A stretch of 13,194 nucleotides of DNA from Autumnicola edwardsiae (GTDB taxonomy: Bacteria > Bacteroidota > Bacteroidia > Flavobacteriales > Flavobacteriaceae). Under the pieces are notes generated by a model. The model saw only the letters and a program-made list of their open reading frames with translations. It made no database searches and was not told the origin of the DNA. The stretch is taken from the NCBI RefSeq assembly GCF_031846505.1, contig NZ_JAVRHP010000089.1, positions 1-13,194 on the forward strand, written 5' to 3'. Each line of letters begins with the position of its first letter. Positions within the stretch are counted from its first letter, which is position 1. A program made the translations under genes and the position numbers. Of this stretch, positions 5,597 through 13,194 are shown in pieces.

Positions 5597-6229
5597 TTAA
5601 AGCTCATGAACAACTATAAAATTGCGTTGTAGAAGGATTTTCTTCTCCATTTCCAGTCTTTTTAACAATCTTGAGATCACCACGCGCGAAGTGTTTAAAT
5701 CATACGCAATCTGTTGATGGGTAACCTGTAGTTCCTGAGACTGATTAATTTTGGCTTTGTCCTGAAGGTAACGTAGCACGCGCTGGTCCATATTCATAAA
5801 TGCCAGGGTATCTATGGTTTCAAGCATTTCTGATAGCCTGGATTGGTAACTTTCAAAAACAAAATTCCTCCAGCTTTTAAACCTGGTGGTCCATTCCTCA
5901 ATCTTTCCAATGGGAACCATAATAAATTTTGTATCCCTTTCGGCTACTGCCCTTATCTCACTTTGGGTCTGGCCAAGGCAGCAGGAAAGAGTGAGCGCAC
6001 AGGTATCGCCGCGCTCTAAGAAATAAAGTAGTAATTCACTGCCTTCTTTATCTTCCCTAAGGATTTTTATCGCCCCCTCCAGAAGTAAGGGCATGGAGGT
6101 GATATAATCGCCAATATCCATAATAACCTCACCTTCCCTGACAGTTTTTAAGACGCCGCTTTTGGCTATTTCCTGAAGTAGTTCCTTTTCAAAAATAAAC
6201 CCGTAAGCATCGTTAAGCTCTTGTAGCAT
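5597..6229 (-). CDS. Crp/Fnr family transcriptional regulator of the sulfur module
   Basis: This 210-residue protein has an N-terminal cyclic-nucleotide-binding-like beta-barrel (about 15-115), a long dimerisation helix (about 118-145) and a C-terminal winged helix-turn-helix (about 147-210). The recognition helix reads TSRVVISRLLKRLE (180-193). Aligned with CRP, Arg180 and Arg185 are kept (Arg182, Arg187), but the Glu181 position is Val183, so a target different from TGTGA or TTGAT is expected. No FNR-type N-terminal cysteine cluster exists. Instead the barrel carries Cys77, Cys83 and Cys84 in CALTLSCCLG, a plausible redox or persulfide sensor (inference). It precedes TauE, and the two nearby GTAAC-N4-GTTAC sites at activator positions suggest that it switches on TauE and the persulfide dioxygenase operon. 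Its own upstream region has no such site and no clear -7 box. The ATG at 6227-6229 follows an A/T-rich leader. Confidence 0.87.
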   Translation of the reverse strand: MLQELNDAYGFIFEKELLQEIAKSGVLKTVREGEVIMDIGDYITSMPLLLEGAIKILREDKEGSELLLYFLERGDTCALTLSCCLGQTQSEIRAVAERDTKFIMVPIGKIEEWTTRFKSWRNFVFESYQSRLSEMLETIDTLAFMNMDQRVLRYLQDKAKINQSQELQVTHQQIAYDLNTSRVVISRLLKRLEMEKKILLQRNFIVVHEL

Positions 6230-6529
6230 ATATATATTCTTAGAAAGGGTTTAAGTTAATGCATAATTTGAAACTTCTGAAAGCATTTCTGGCACGAAAA
6301 ACAGACATTTTACGCTAAAAATTGGAAATATCATCGGCAAATATCACTAAAATAAGCAAGGATACGACATAAAAATCCTGAACTCCGGTTTACTTCTTAA
6401 ATTTGAGCCTATTACTCTACTTTACAATGGAATTTGTTTCTAAATCGGCTACTTTTCCCCGAGCAAGGCTATCTTTTCCTCACCAAGTGAACTAAAGGCC
6501 GATATTTGCCATTTTGAGCATGTGCTTAA

Positions 6530-6542
6530 TTTCTGAAGAAAA
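6530..6542. repeat. Copy of the TTTCTGAAGAAAA repeat core
   Basis: These 13 nt are identical to 26-38 and close to 178-190. A TTTGCCATTTTGAGC block lies just before it, resembling the TTTGCCAATTTTCGA block that follows copy 1. The order differs, so it may be only a short shared palindrome and not the same element. Confidence 0.3.
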
Positions 6543-6662
6543 AAATAATGCTTCTGGTAAGTCAGGTGATCTTCCTGTTTTCCTGTAAGGCTGAATGAAA
6601 AGTTTCAGTTTCCAATAAATTCAATTTCTCCCCTCATAATGCATATACTAAAATTTTCTATG

Positions 6663-6670
6663 TAAATTTG
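6663..6670 (+). promoter_or_regulatory. -7 box upstream of the 6688 gene
   Basis: TAAATTTG matches the Bacteroidota -7 consensus TAnnTTTG and lies 17 nt before the proposed TTG start at 6688. It predicts a transcript start near 6676. No clear TTG -33 element is seen upstream. It may also drive the efflux genes by read-through, since no terminator lies between 7113 and 7243. Confidence 0.5.
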
Positions 6671-6687
6671 CAGCCTCAAAATGAGCA

Positions 6688-7113
6688 TTGAATAAATATC
6701 CCACACATACTATAGCTTCTAAGACAGGTTCAACCAACATTTTTGGTTTGTCCTTCTTTATTTTAGGACTGTTAATGGTTTGGGGGCAAAACAGTTCCTT
6801 TCTTCTTAATGAAGAGGCCGATTTTAATTATCAGAAAAATGCTCTTTTCTCTCAGGATTCAGAAGATAGCGGTTTTCCGCTATTTCACCTTACCTTAGAA
6901 ACGAGCGAAGAGGAAGTTTCTCAAGATTCTAACCCTAAGGATTCTTATCGGGATTTTTCTTATCCAACTTCTTCAGGAAGTGATTCTCATCTTGTAAGGA
7001 TTCAGAATAATCTTTCACACAATCAGGCATCCTGCGTGGATCTTGAAGTGCATAACCGCAGCAGGATTTCCTTCATTATTCTTTACCACTGCTGGAAAGG
7101 ATTTATAAGCTAA
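6688..7113 (+). CDS. Uncharacterised small exported or membrane protein
   Basis: I do not recognise this 141-residue protein. A hydrophobic stretch at about 19-40 (NIFGLSFFILGLLMVWG) could be a signal peptide or an N-terminal anchor. The middle (about 41-100) is polar and acidic, rich in Ser, Asp and Glu. The C-terminal end (about 124-140, RISFIILYHCWKGFIS) is again hydrophobic with aromatic residues. There are two cysteines (in QASCVDLE and YHCWKG) and no lipobox. The start is uncertain: TTG 6688 keeps the whole hydrophobic segment and sits just after a TAnnTTTG box, while the ATG at 6681 is out of frame and stops after four codons. The position directly before the RND efflux operon, same strand and 129 nt away with no terminator, suggests a linked transcript, but no function follows from the sequence. 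Confidence 0.5.
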   Translation: MNKYPTHTIASKTGSTNIFGLSFFILGLLMVWGQNSSFLLNEEADFNYQKNALFSQDSEDSGFPLFHLTLETSEEEVSQDSNPKDSYRDFSYPTSSGSDSHLVRIQNNLSHNQASCVDLEVHNRSRISFIILYHCWKGFIS

Positions 7114-7242
7114 AAATCGAATTTATACTGAATTCCCTACTCATCATTTGTACGGAATCTAATTGACGTGCCCTGAATTTGCACTACGCATTTTCAAGAG
7201 GCCACTCATCCCCTATTTTCAATTTTAAAAACTTATAATCTT

Positions 7243-8328
7243 ATGAAGAGGATATTATTTCTCCTCGGCATGGCCGGGCTTACAATTGCCAGCGCCTGCC
7301 AACACGAGACACATCACGTGCAAGAAGAAACCACTTATTTAGTAACAAAACCTGTAAAAAAAGATACTGTCATATTTAATCAATATGTGGGACGGCTGGA
7401 AGCTATACAACATATAGAACTGAGGGCCATGGAAAAAGGCTATTTAAAAAAGATCCACATAGACGAAGGTCAGCCGGTCAAAAAAGGCCAGTTAATGTTT
7501 GAGGTTATGCCTACCATTTATCAGGCCGAAATGGATAGAGCTTTAGCCGAATCTAACCTTGCCCAACTCGAATTTCAGAACACCAAAAGCCTGGCAGACA
7601 GTAATATCGTTTCCCAGAATGAATTTGCCCTTTCCAGGGCCGAATTGGATAAAGCGAATGCTCACTTAAAACTTGCAAAGGCCCACCTGGACTTCACAAA
7701 AATTAAAGCTCCTTTTGACGGAATTATGGGGAGATTCCATGTTCGGCTGGGAAGCCTCCTGGACGAAGGTGAGTTGCTCACCACTCTCGCAGACAACAGC
7801 CAGATCTGGGCTTACTTCAACGTGCCTGAAGCAGAATACCTGGATCTTGTTTCAGAAAATTTTTTAAAGAATATGCCGCAGGTAAATCTGGAAATGGCCA
7901 ATGGGAAGACCTTTAAAAATAAAGGGACCATTGAAACTATTGAAGCAGATTTTAACAGGGAAACAGGAAATATCGCCTTCAGAGCTACCTTTCCCAATGA
8001 AAATAAAATCCTGAGGCATGGGGAGACAGGTAACATTCTATTACCAACAGAAATTAAAGACGCCTTGTTTATTCCGCAAAAAGCAACGTTTGAAGTTCTG
8101 GACAGAAAGTATGTTTTTGTAATCGACAAAGACGATAGGGTAACACAAAGGGAGATCACTGTAGAAAGAGAAATCCCCCACCTCTATGCGGTCAATAAAG
8201 GGCTTAATGTTAATGATAAAATTCTGGTGGAAGGTTTAAGAAAAGTAAAAAAAGACCAGAAAATTAAATATGAGCTTATCGACCAGAAAAGGGTACAGAC
8301 AGAATTAAACCGGCTTCACGCTGAATAA
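7243..8328 (+). CDS. RND efflux periplasmic adaptor (membrane fusion protein), lipoprotein
   Basis: This 361-residue protein has a signal peptide ending in a lipobox-like IASAC with Cys19, so it is probably anchored to the outer face of the inner membrane. Next come the first lipoyl half (about 58-90, GYLKKIHIDEGQPVKKGQLMF), a short alpha-hairpin (about 92-150), the second lipoyl half (FTKIKAPFDGIMGR, 151-164, with LGSLLDEGELLTTLAD after it), a beta-barrel (about 188-275) and a membrane-proximal domain (about 280-345). This is the AcrA/HlyD_D23 type of adaptor for HAE1 pumps. The gene starts the operon: the pump begins 23 nt downstream. A weak promoter candidate is TTTG at 7147-7150 with TGAATTTG at 7174-7181 (one mismatch to TAnnTTTG). 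It should bridge the pump and the outer-membrane channel. Confidence 0.93.
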   Translation: MKRILFLLGMAGLTIASACQHETHHVQEETTYLVTKPVKKDTVIFNQYVGRLEAIQHIELRAMEKGYLKKIHIDEGQPVKKGQLMFEVMPTIYQAEMDRALAESNLAQLEFQNTKSLADSNIVSQNEFALSRAELDKANAHLKLAKAHLDFTKIKAPFDGIMGRFHVRLGSLLDEGELLTTLADNSQIWAYFNVPEAEYLDLVSENFLKNMPQVNLEMANGKTFKNKGTIETIEADFNRETGNIAFRATFPNENKILRHGETGNILLPTEIKDALFIPQKATFEVLDRKYVFVIDKDDRVTQREITVEREIPHLYAVNKGLNVNDKILVEGLRKVKKDQKIKYELIDQKRVQTELNRLHAE

Positions 8329-8351
8329 AGTTTCACTCTAAATAAAATAAG

Positions 8352-11300
8352 ATGTTTAGTAAATTTATTCAAAGGCCGGTTCTTGCCATAGCTATATCTA
8401 TTGCAATAATATTCCTGGGGTTACTGGCCATTAACATGCGCCCCATTTCCCAATTTCCCGAAATTGCCCCTCCAAGGGTAAATCTCTTTATAGCTTATCC
8501 CGGTTCCAGCGCCGATGTGTTGGTGAATTCAACCTTAATTCCGTTAGAACGTGCCATTAACGGTGTGAACGGGATGCAGTATATTATTTCTGATGCCACG
8601 AGTGCAGGGGAAGCTACGATTCAGGTTGTTTTTGAACCAGGAACCGATCCTAATGATGCAGTGGTTAATGTAAAAACCCGGGTAGATCAGGTAATGAATA
8701 ACCTGCCTCCCCTGGTACAGCGGGAAGGGGTTATTATTACGCCTATCCAGCCCAGCATGCTCATGTACGTAAACCTCTACAGCAAGGATAAAAACGCAGA
8801 TGAAAAGTTTTTGTACAATTATGCCAACAGCCATATCCTTCCGGAATTACAACGTGTAAAAGGAATGGGGAGAGCGCAGATACTGGGAAGCCGTCAATAC
8901 GCCATGCGTGTTTGGCTTAAACCCGACAGGATGCGCGCCTACAACATTTCTACAGAAGAAGTTCTACATGCCATAGATGAACAAAGTGTGATTGGAAGGC
9001 CGGGACGACTAGGGCAAAGTTCGGGTAAAACAGCACAATCCCTGGAATATGTATTAACCTATTCCGGCAGGTTCAATAAGCCTGAACAATATGAAGAAAT
9101 TATTATAAAGGCCAATGCCGAAGGAGAAAGTTTAAAACTAAAAGAAGTTGCAGAAGTAGAACTTGGCAGTGAATTCTTTGACATTTATTCCAACAAAGAC
9201 GGTTACCCTGCTGCTTCTATGGTACTCAAGCAAAACGTGGGCAGTAACGCCAGCAAGGTTATTGAGGAAGTAAAGGAGAAGCTTAAAGAAATGGAAGATG
9301 ACTTTCCTCCAGGTATGGATTATGAAATTAATTATGATGTTTCCAAACTGGTAAATGCTTCTGTAGATAAAGTTATCCATACCCTTGTAGAAGCCTTTAT
9401 CCTGGTGGCGCTTGTAGTATTCCTGATTCTTGGAGATTTACGGTCTACGCTCATTCCTGCTATTGCAGTTCCGGTTTCCTTAATTGGCGCATTCATTTTT
9501 ATGCAGCTATTCGGGTTAACAATTAACCTCATCACCCTCTTTGCGCTGGTGCTGGCCATAGGAATTGTGGTAGATGATGCCATTGTGGTAGTAGAAGCTG
9601 TGCACGCCAAAATGGAAGAAGAAAATCTGTCTCCGTACAAGGCCGTAAAAAAAGTATTGGGCGAAATAAGCGGTGCTATTATAGCCATTACCTTAATAAT
9701 GACTGCGGTGTTTGTACCGGTGGCATTTATGACAGGACCTGTAGGCGTTTTCTACCGCCAGTTTTCCATTACAATGGCCAGTTCTATTGTACTTTCAGGA
9801 ATTGTGGCCCTTACCCTCACCCCTGTTTTGTGCGCAATGATCCTGAAAAACAACCATGGAAAAAAACGCAAAAAATCTCCGGTAGACAAATTCCTGGATT
9901 GGTTTAATCGAAAATTTGATGGCCTAACCGGAAAATACGCCCGTCTCCTGACTTTAATTGTTAACAGAAGGTTACTCACCTTTGGAATTCTTATTGCTTT
10001 TGGGTTTGGGATATTTATGGTCAACGACACGTTGCCTACCGGGTTTATTCCCAATGAAGATCAGGGAATGATCTATGCCATTATCCAGACACCGCCTGGT
10101 TCTACTTTGGAAAGAACAAATCAGGTTTCCCGTGAATTACAGGAAATTGCAGAAGAAGTAGAAGGAATTAAATCTGTTTCCTCCCTGGCAGGTTATGAGA
10201 TCTTAACAGAAGGTAGAGGATCCAACGCCGGGACTTGTTTAATTAACCTGGAAGACTGGAACAACAGGAGGCATTCTGTTAAGGAAATAATGGAAGAACT
10301 GGAAGAAAAGACAGCAGATCTTGGAGCGGTAATAGAGTATTTTGAACCTCCGGCAGTTCCAGGCTACGGTGCTTCAGATGGTTTTTCCCTGCGAATGCTG
10401 GATAAGAACAGCACGGTAGACTATCAGGAATTTCAGAGGGTGAACAACGAGTTTATGGAAGCACTAAAGGAGAGAAAAGAACTTACAGGCCTTTTTACCT
10501 TTTTTGCGGCCAATTACCCTCAGTACGAATTAATAATTGATAATGAACTGGCTATGCAAAAAGGTGTTTCCATAGGCAAGGCCATGGAAAACCTGGATGT
10601 CTTAATTGGGAGTACCTACGAGCAGGGATTTACCAGGTTTGGCAACTTCTTTAAAGTCTACACCCAATCTGCTCCGGAATACAGGAGGCTCCCTTCAGAC
10701 ATTATGAATTTGTTCGTTAAAAATGAAGAAGGTGAAATGGTCCCTTATTCCGCATTTATGAAAATGGAAAAGAAGCAGGGACCAAATGAAATCACCCGCT
10801 TTAACCTCTATACATCTTCGGCTATAAAAGGAGCTGCCGCAAAGGGATATACAAGTGGCGACGCTATTAAAGCCATCCAGGAAGTTGCTGAAGACCACTT
10901 GCCGCAAGGATATGATATTGCCTGGGAAGGTCTCTCCTACGATGAAGCAAACCGTGGGAATGAAGCTGTTTATATATTTATTGTAGTGCTTATATTTGTT
11001 TACCTGGTACTTGCAGCCCAATACGAGAGCTTTCTTATTCCGTTGGCGGTGATCCTCTCTTTGCCTATGGGCGTTTTCGGTTCTTTTTTAGTATTAAAGA
11101 CAATGGGTCTTGCTAATGATATTTATGCCCAGATAGGACTTATTATGCTGGTGGGACTCCTGGGTAAAAACGCCGTTTTAATTGTAGAATTTGCCATTCA
11201 GAAACATCATCAGGGCTTTACAGTGCTTGACGCTGCGATAGAAGGTGCCAAAGTGCGTTTTAGACCAATTCTCATGACATCCTTTGCTTTTATGGCAGGT

Positions 11301-11576
11301 CTGATCCCGCTGGTTATGGCTACGGGCGCAGGCGCTATAAGTAGTCGCACAATAGGAGGCTCTGCCCTTGGTGGAATGTTGTTTGGAACCGTCTTCGGGG
11401 TTCTTATTGTACCCGGACTTTATTACATATTCGGAAAAATGGCTGAAGGTAAACACCTGATTAGAGACGAGGATGAAAATCCATTAAGTGAGGACTTTGT
11501 AGAAAACTGGTCGAATGAGTCCCTCTTCAAAAGAATAAAGAAATACCTAAAGAAAAAAAATAATCAAGATGACTAG
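8352..11576 (+). CDS. HAE1-family RND multidrug efflux pump (AcrB-like)
   Basis: This is a full-length 1074-residue inner-membrane proton antiporter. It has TM1 near 9-29, a large periplasmic loop (about 30-335), TM2-TM6 (about 337-500), TM7 (about 540-558), a second periplasmic loop (about 560-870) and TM8-TM12 (about 872-1030). The proton-relay residues are present: Asp408 and Asp409 in GIVVDDAIVVVE, Lys939 in GLLGKNAVLIVEFA, and Arg971 in RFRPILMTS, matching AcrB Asp407, Asp408, Lys940 and Arg971. The SQFPEIAPPRV motif after TM1 and the GSTLERTN region are typical of hydrophobic/amphiphilic-drug pumps (HAE1), and the metal-pump (CzcA) signature is absent. It forms a trimer with the adaptor encoded before it and the channel encoded after it. 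The last 8 nt overlap the start of the channel gene, implying translational coupling. Substrates cannot be read from sequence. Confidence 0.95.
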   Translation: MFSKFIQRPVLAIAISIAIIFLGLLAINMRPISQFPEIAPPRVNLFIAYPGSSADVLVNSTLIPLERAINGVNGMQYIISDATSAGEATIQVVFEPGTDPNDAVVNVKTRVDQVMNNLPPLVQREGVIITPIQPSMLMYVNLYSKDKNADEKFLYNYANSHILPELQRVKGMGRAQILGSRQYAMRVWLKPDRMRAYNISTEEVLHAIDEQSVIGRPGRLGQSSGKTAQSLEYVLTYSGRFNKPEQYEEIIIKANAEGESLKLKEVAEVELGSEFFDIYSNKDGYPAASMVLKQNVGSNASKVIEEVKEKLKEMEDDFPPGMDYEINYDVSKLVNASVDKVIHTLVEAFILVALVVFLILGDLRSTLIPAIAVPVSLIGAFIFMQLFGLTINLITLFALVLAIGIVVDDAIVVVEAVHAKMEEENLSPYKAVKKVLGEISGAIIAITLIMTAVFVPVAFMTGPVGVFYRQFSITMASSIVLSGIVALTLTPVLCAMILKNNHGKKRKKSPVDKFLDWFNRKFDGLTGKYARLLTLIVNRRLLTFGILIAFGFGIFMVNDTLPTGFIPNEDQGMIYAIIQTPPGSTLERTNQVSRELQEIAEEVEGIKSVSSLAGYEILTEGRGSNAGTCLINLEDWNNRRHSVKEIMEELEEKTADLGAVIEYFEPPAVPGYGASDGFSLRMLDKNSTVDYQEFQRVNNEFMEALKERKELTGLFTFFAANYPQYELIIDNELAMQKGVSIGKAMENLDVLIGSTYEQGFTRFGNFFKVYTQSAPEYRRLPSDIMNLFVKNEEGEMVPYSAFMKMEKKQGPNEITRFNLYTSSAIKGAAAKGYTSGDAIKAIQEVAEDHLPQGYDIAWEGLSYDEANRGNEAVYIFIVVLIFVYLVLAAQYESFLIPLAVILSLPMGVFGSFLVLKTMGLANDIYAQIGLIMLVGLLGKNAVLIVEFAIQKHHQGFTVLDAAIEGAKVRFRPILMTSFAFMAGLIPLVMATGAGAISSRTIGGSALGGMLFGTVFGVLIVPGLYYIFGKMAEGKHLIRDEDENPLSEDFVENWSNESLFKRIKKYLKKKNNQDD

Positions 11577-13011
11577 AAACAAAAGTTATCATTTAGCAGT
11601 AATGGTTTTGGCATTGTTCTTCTTATATAGTTGTAATGTATCAAAATCTACGGTGAGATCTGTAGACACAACAGTTCCTGCAAGTTATAATTACTTGCCG
11701 GATTCTGCCGGTATTGCCCTCTTAGATTGGAAAGAATATTTTAATGATCCAAAACTGGCAATATTAATTGACCAGGCTCTGGACAATAATAAGGAGCTGA
11801 ATATTACACTTCAGGACGTCGAAATAGATAGCTATGAAATCACAGCTAAAAAGGGAGAATACCTTCCTTTTCTGGGGCTGAGAGGAGCAGCCGGAATAGA
11901 AAAAGATGGCGAATATACCCGCCACGGTGCGGTAGATAAAGCGTTGCACATTAAAGACGGACAGGCGATTCCCGAACCTCTTCCAGACTACATGGTAGGA
12001 GCCTATGCTTCCTGGGAAATCGATATCTGGAACAAATTGCGCAACAGTAAAAAAGCAGCGGTAAGTAAATACCTTGCAAGTGTAGAAGGAAAGAATTTCC
12101 TGATAACCCAGATAATTGCTGAAGTAGCAAACTCGTACTATGAACTTATGGCCCTGGACAATATCTTGGAAATCATTAATAATTACACTGAAATCCAGGA
12201 AGATGCGTTACGCATTGTAAAACAGCAGAAAGAAGCGGCGAGGGTCACCCAGTTAGCGGTGAACCGTTTTGAAGCCCAGTTATTGAACACTCAAAACCTT
12301 CAGTATCAGGTTCAGCAGCAAATAACTGAAACTGAAAATAACCTGAATTTTCTGACCGGTAGGTTTTCTCAGGAAATTCAAAGAAATTCTGGAATTTTAA
12401 TGACTATGGACATGGAAAGACTAGCTACGGGAATCCCTTCAGAATTACTGAAGAACCGGCCGGATATCCGGCAAGCTGAAATGCAACTGGAAGCTGCCAA
12501 ACTGGACGTGAAAGTTGCCAGAGCAGATTTTTATCCATCTTTTAGAATTGAAGCAGAGGCAGGTTTTGAAGCATTTGACGCCGCTTATTTAATAAATCCT
12601 GAATCTGTACTATACAATCTTGCTGGCGAGGTTATGGCTCCTTTACTGAACAGAAATGCTATAAAAGCAGCCTATAAGACCGCAAATGCGAAACAGCTAC
12701 AGGCGGTTTTTAATTATGAACAAACTATTTTATCTGCTTACCTGGAAGTGAAAAACCAGCTATCGGCCTTTGATAACTATGCACAGAGTTTTGAAAAAAA
12801 ATCTCAGGAAGTAGAAAGGTTAAACCGATCTATAGAAATTTCCAATAGCCTTTTTCGTTCTGCCCGTGCAGATTATCTTGAAGTGTTACTAACACAACGG
12901 GAAGCACTGGAATCCAGACTTGAGCTTATAGAGATCAAACAGAACCAATTAAATGCGCAGGTGAATGCTTATAAAGCTCTGGGCGGCGGCTGGGAACAAC
13001 AAAACTTGTAG
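11569..13011 (+). CDS. OprM/NodT-type outer-membrane efflux lipoprotein
   Basis: This 480-residue protein has a signal peptide with lipobox FLYSC (Cys22), giving a lipid-anchored outer-membrane factor. Two outer-membrane-efflux (TolC-type) repeats follow, at about 60-255 and 285-475. Marker motifs are DWKEYFNDPKLAILIDQAL, ASWEIDIWNKLRN, LLKNRPDIRQAEMQL (start of repeat two), ARADFYPSF, and the end motif YLEVLLTQREALESR continuing to YKALGGGW. Such proteins form trimeric beta-barrels with a long periplasmic alpha-tunnel. The ATG lies inside the end of the pump gene (8-nt overlap), and an intrinsic terminator follows 38 nt after the stop, so this is the last gene of the tripartite operon. A Bacteroidota feature is the lipoprotein form, not the non-lipidated TolC form. 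Confidence 0.94.
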   Translation: MTRNKSYHLAVMVLALFFLYSCNVSKSTVRSVDTTVPASYNYLPDSAGIALLDWKEYFNDPKLAILIDQALDNNKELNITLQDVEIDSYEITAKKGEYLPFLGLRGAAGIEKDGEYTRHGAVDKALHIKDGQAIPEPLPDYMVGAYASWEIDIWNKLRNSKKAAVSKYLASVEGKNFLITQIIAEVANSYYELMALDNILEIINNYTEIQEDALRIVKQQKEAARVTQLAVNRFEAQLLNTQNLQYQVQQQITETENNLNFLTGRFSQEIQRNSGILMTMDMERLATGIPSELLKNRPDIRQAEMQLEAAKLDVKVARADFYPSFRIEAEAGFEAFDAAYLINPESVLYNLAGEVMAPLLNRNAIKAAYKTANAKQLQAVFNYEQTILSAYLEVKNQLSAFDNYAQSFEKKSQEVERLNRSIEISNSLFRSARADYLEVLLTQREALESRLELIEIKQNQLNAQVNAYKALGGGWEQQNL

Positions 13012-13049
13012 ATTAAACATATAATCTAAAAGCCATATTAGCTGAATAA

Positions 13050-13082
13050 AGCCCCACAGACCTCAAAATCTGTGGGGTTCTA
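13050..13082 (+). terminator. Intrinsic terminator of the RND efflux operon
   Basis: A perfect 9-bp GC-rich stem (CCCCACAGA at 13052-13060 with TCTGTGGGG at 13069-13077) closes an 8-nt loop. A run of A precedes it and TTCTATATT follows. It lies 41 nt after the stop of the outer-membrane factor. The T-tract is short, but the stem is strong. Confidence 0.82.
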
Positions 13083-13194
13083 TATTAGTCACTTACCTCT
13101 TTACAGAAACTTTGAAGGATGTATATTATTATCGACATGACACAATGAGGAGTAGTATTGAACTAAATTATCTTCAATAAAAATCTGGAAATTA

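Larger units (their letters stand above)
6230..6687. other. 458-bp divergent gap without a gene
   Basis: This separates the minus-strand regulator gene from the plus-strand gene at 6688. No coding frame of note is present. Visible items are a copy of the TTTCTGAAGAAAA repeat core (6530-6542), a spaced inverted pair ATCGGC/GCCGAT (6444-6449 and 6498-6503), and a -7 box for the rightward gene at 6663-6670. No GTAAC-N4-GTTAC operator occurs here. Confidence 0.5.

Noticed and set aside
5586..5604. Small hairpin GAGCT...AGCTC at the end of the Crp/Fnr gene as a terminator
   Set aside because: The stem is only 5 bp, overlaps the coding end and has no T-tract, so it is not a convincing terminator.
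8030..8046. GGTAA...TTACC inverted repeat resembling the sulfur operator
   Set aside because: The half-sites are separated by 7 nt, not 4, and it lies inside the adaptor coding sequence with no following -7 box at the right spacing.
9332..9688. Long antisense frames within the RND pump gene (also 9752-10054, 8544-8834, 10695-11021, 11178-11456)
   Set aside because: All lie wholly inside a strong, full-length AcrB-like gene on the other strand, show no family features and have no promoter or leader; they are shadow frames.
13012..13194. Possible start of a further gene at the right edge
   Set aside because: After the terminator only short AT-rich DNA remains; no open frame with a recognisable start or domain can be supported.

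Overview
The window looks like chromosome from a marine or soil member of the Bacteroidota, most likely a flavobacterium of the Gramella/Salegentibacter/Zunongwangia type. This rests on AT-rich intergenic DNA, -7 boxes of the TAnnTTTG type, A-rich leaders instead of strong Shine-Dalgarno sites, many lipoprotein signals, and the gene families present. The genus is an inference from style; no rRNA or marker gene is present.

Left part (1-1845): a lipoprotein of glycoside hydrolase family 8 on the minus strand (347-1660). It ends in a clear intrinsic terminator (279-313). The 5' flank holds a perfect 17-bp palindrome (1712-1728). The DNA left of it carries a decayed repeat and no gene.

Middle part (1846-6229, all minus strand): a sulfur-handling module. 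Its order of transcription is a Crp/Fnr regulator (5597-6229), a TauE/SafE exporter (4723-5520), then, after a 496-bp gap, an operon of an ETHE1-like persulfide dioxygenase/rhodanese fusion (2889-4226), a YeeE/YedE half-transporter (2265-2822) and a second, DUF6691-type half-transporter (1846-2259). The likely circuit is uptake of thiosulfate or a related sulfur species by the split YeeE pair, oxidation of glutathione-type or other persulfides by the MBL/rhodanese enzyme, and export of sulfite or sulfonates by TauE. Both transcription units start with the same promoter arrangement. It is a palindrome GTAAC-N4-GTTAC (5-4-5, the FNR-type half-site geometry), then exactly 22 nt, then TACTTTTG. 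This places the palindrome near -41. I read it as the operator of the adjacent Crp/Fnr protein acting as an activator, and it is the most interesting signal in the window.

Right part (6230-13194, plus strand): after a gene-poor 458-bp gap comes an unrecognised small exported or membrane protein (6688-7113) with its own -7 box. It is followed by a complete tripartite RND efflux operon: periplasmic adaptor lipoprotein (7243-8328), HAE1/AcrB-like pump (8352-11576) and OprM-like outer-membrane factor (11569-13011). The pump and outer-membrane factor genes overlap by 8 nt. The operon ends in a strong terminator (13050-13082). No dedicated efflux regulator lies in the window.

No tRNA, rRNA, CRISPR array or intact insertion sequence was seen.
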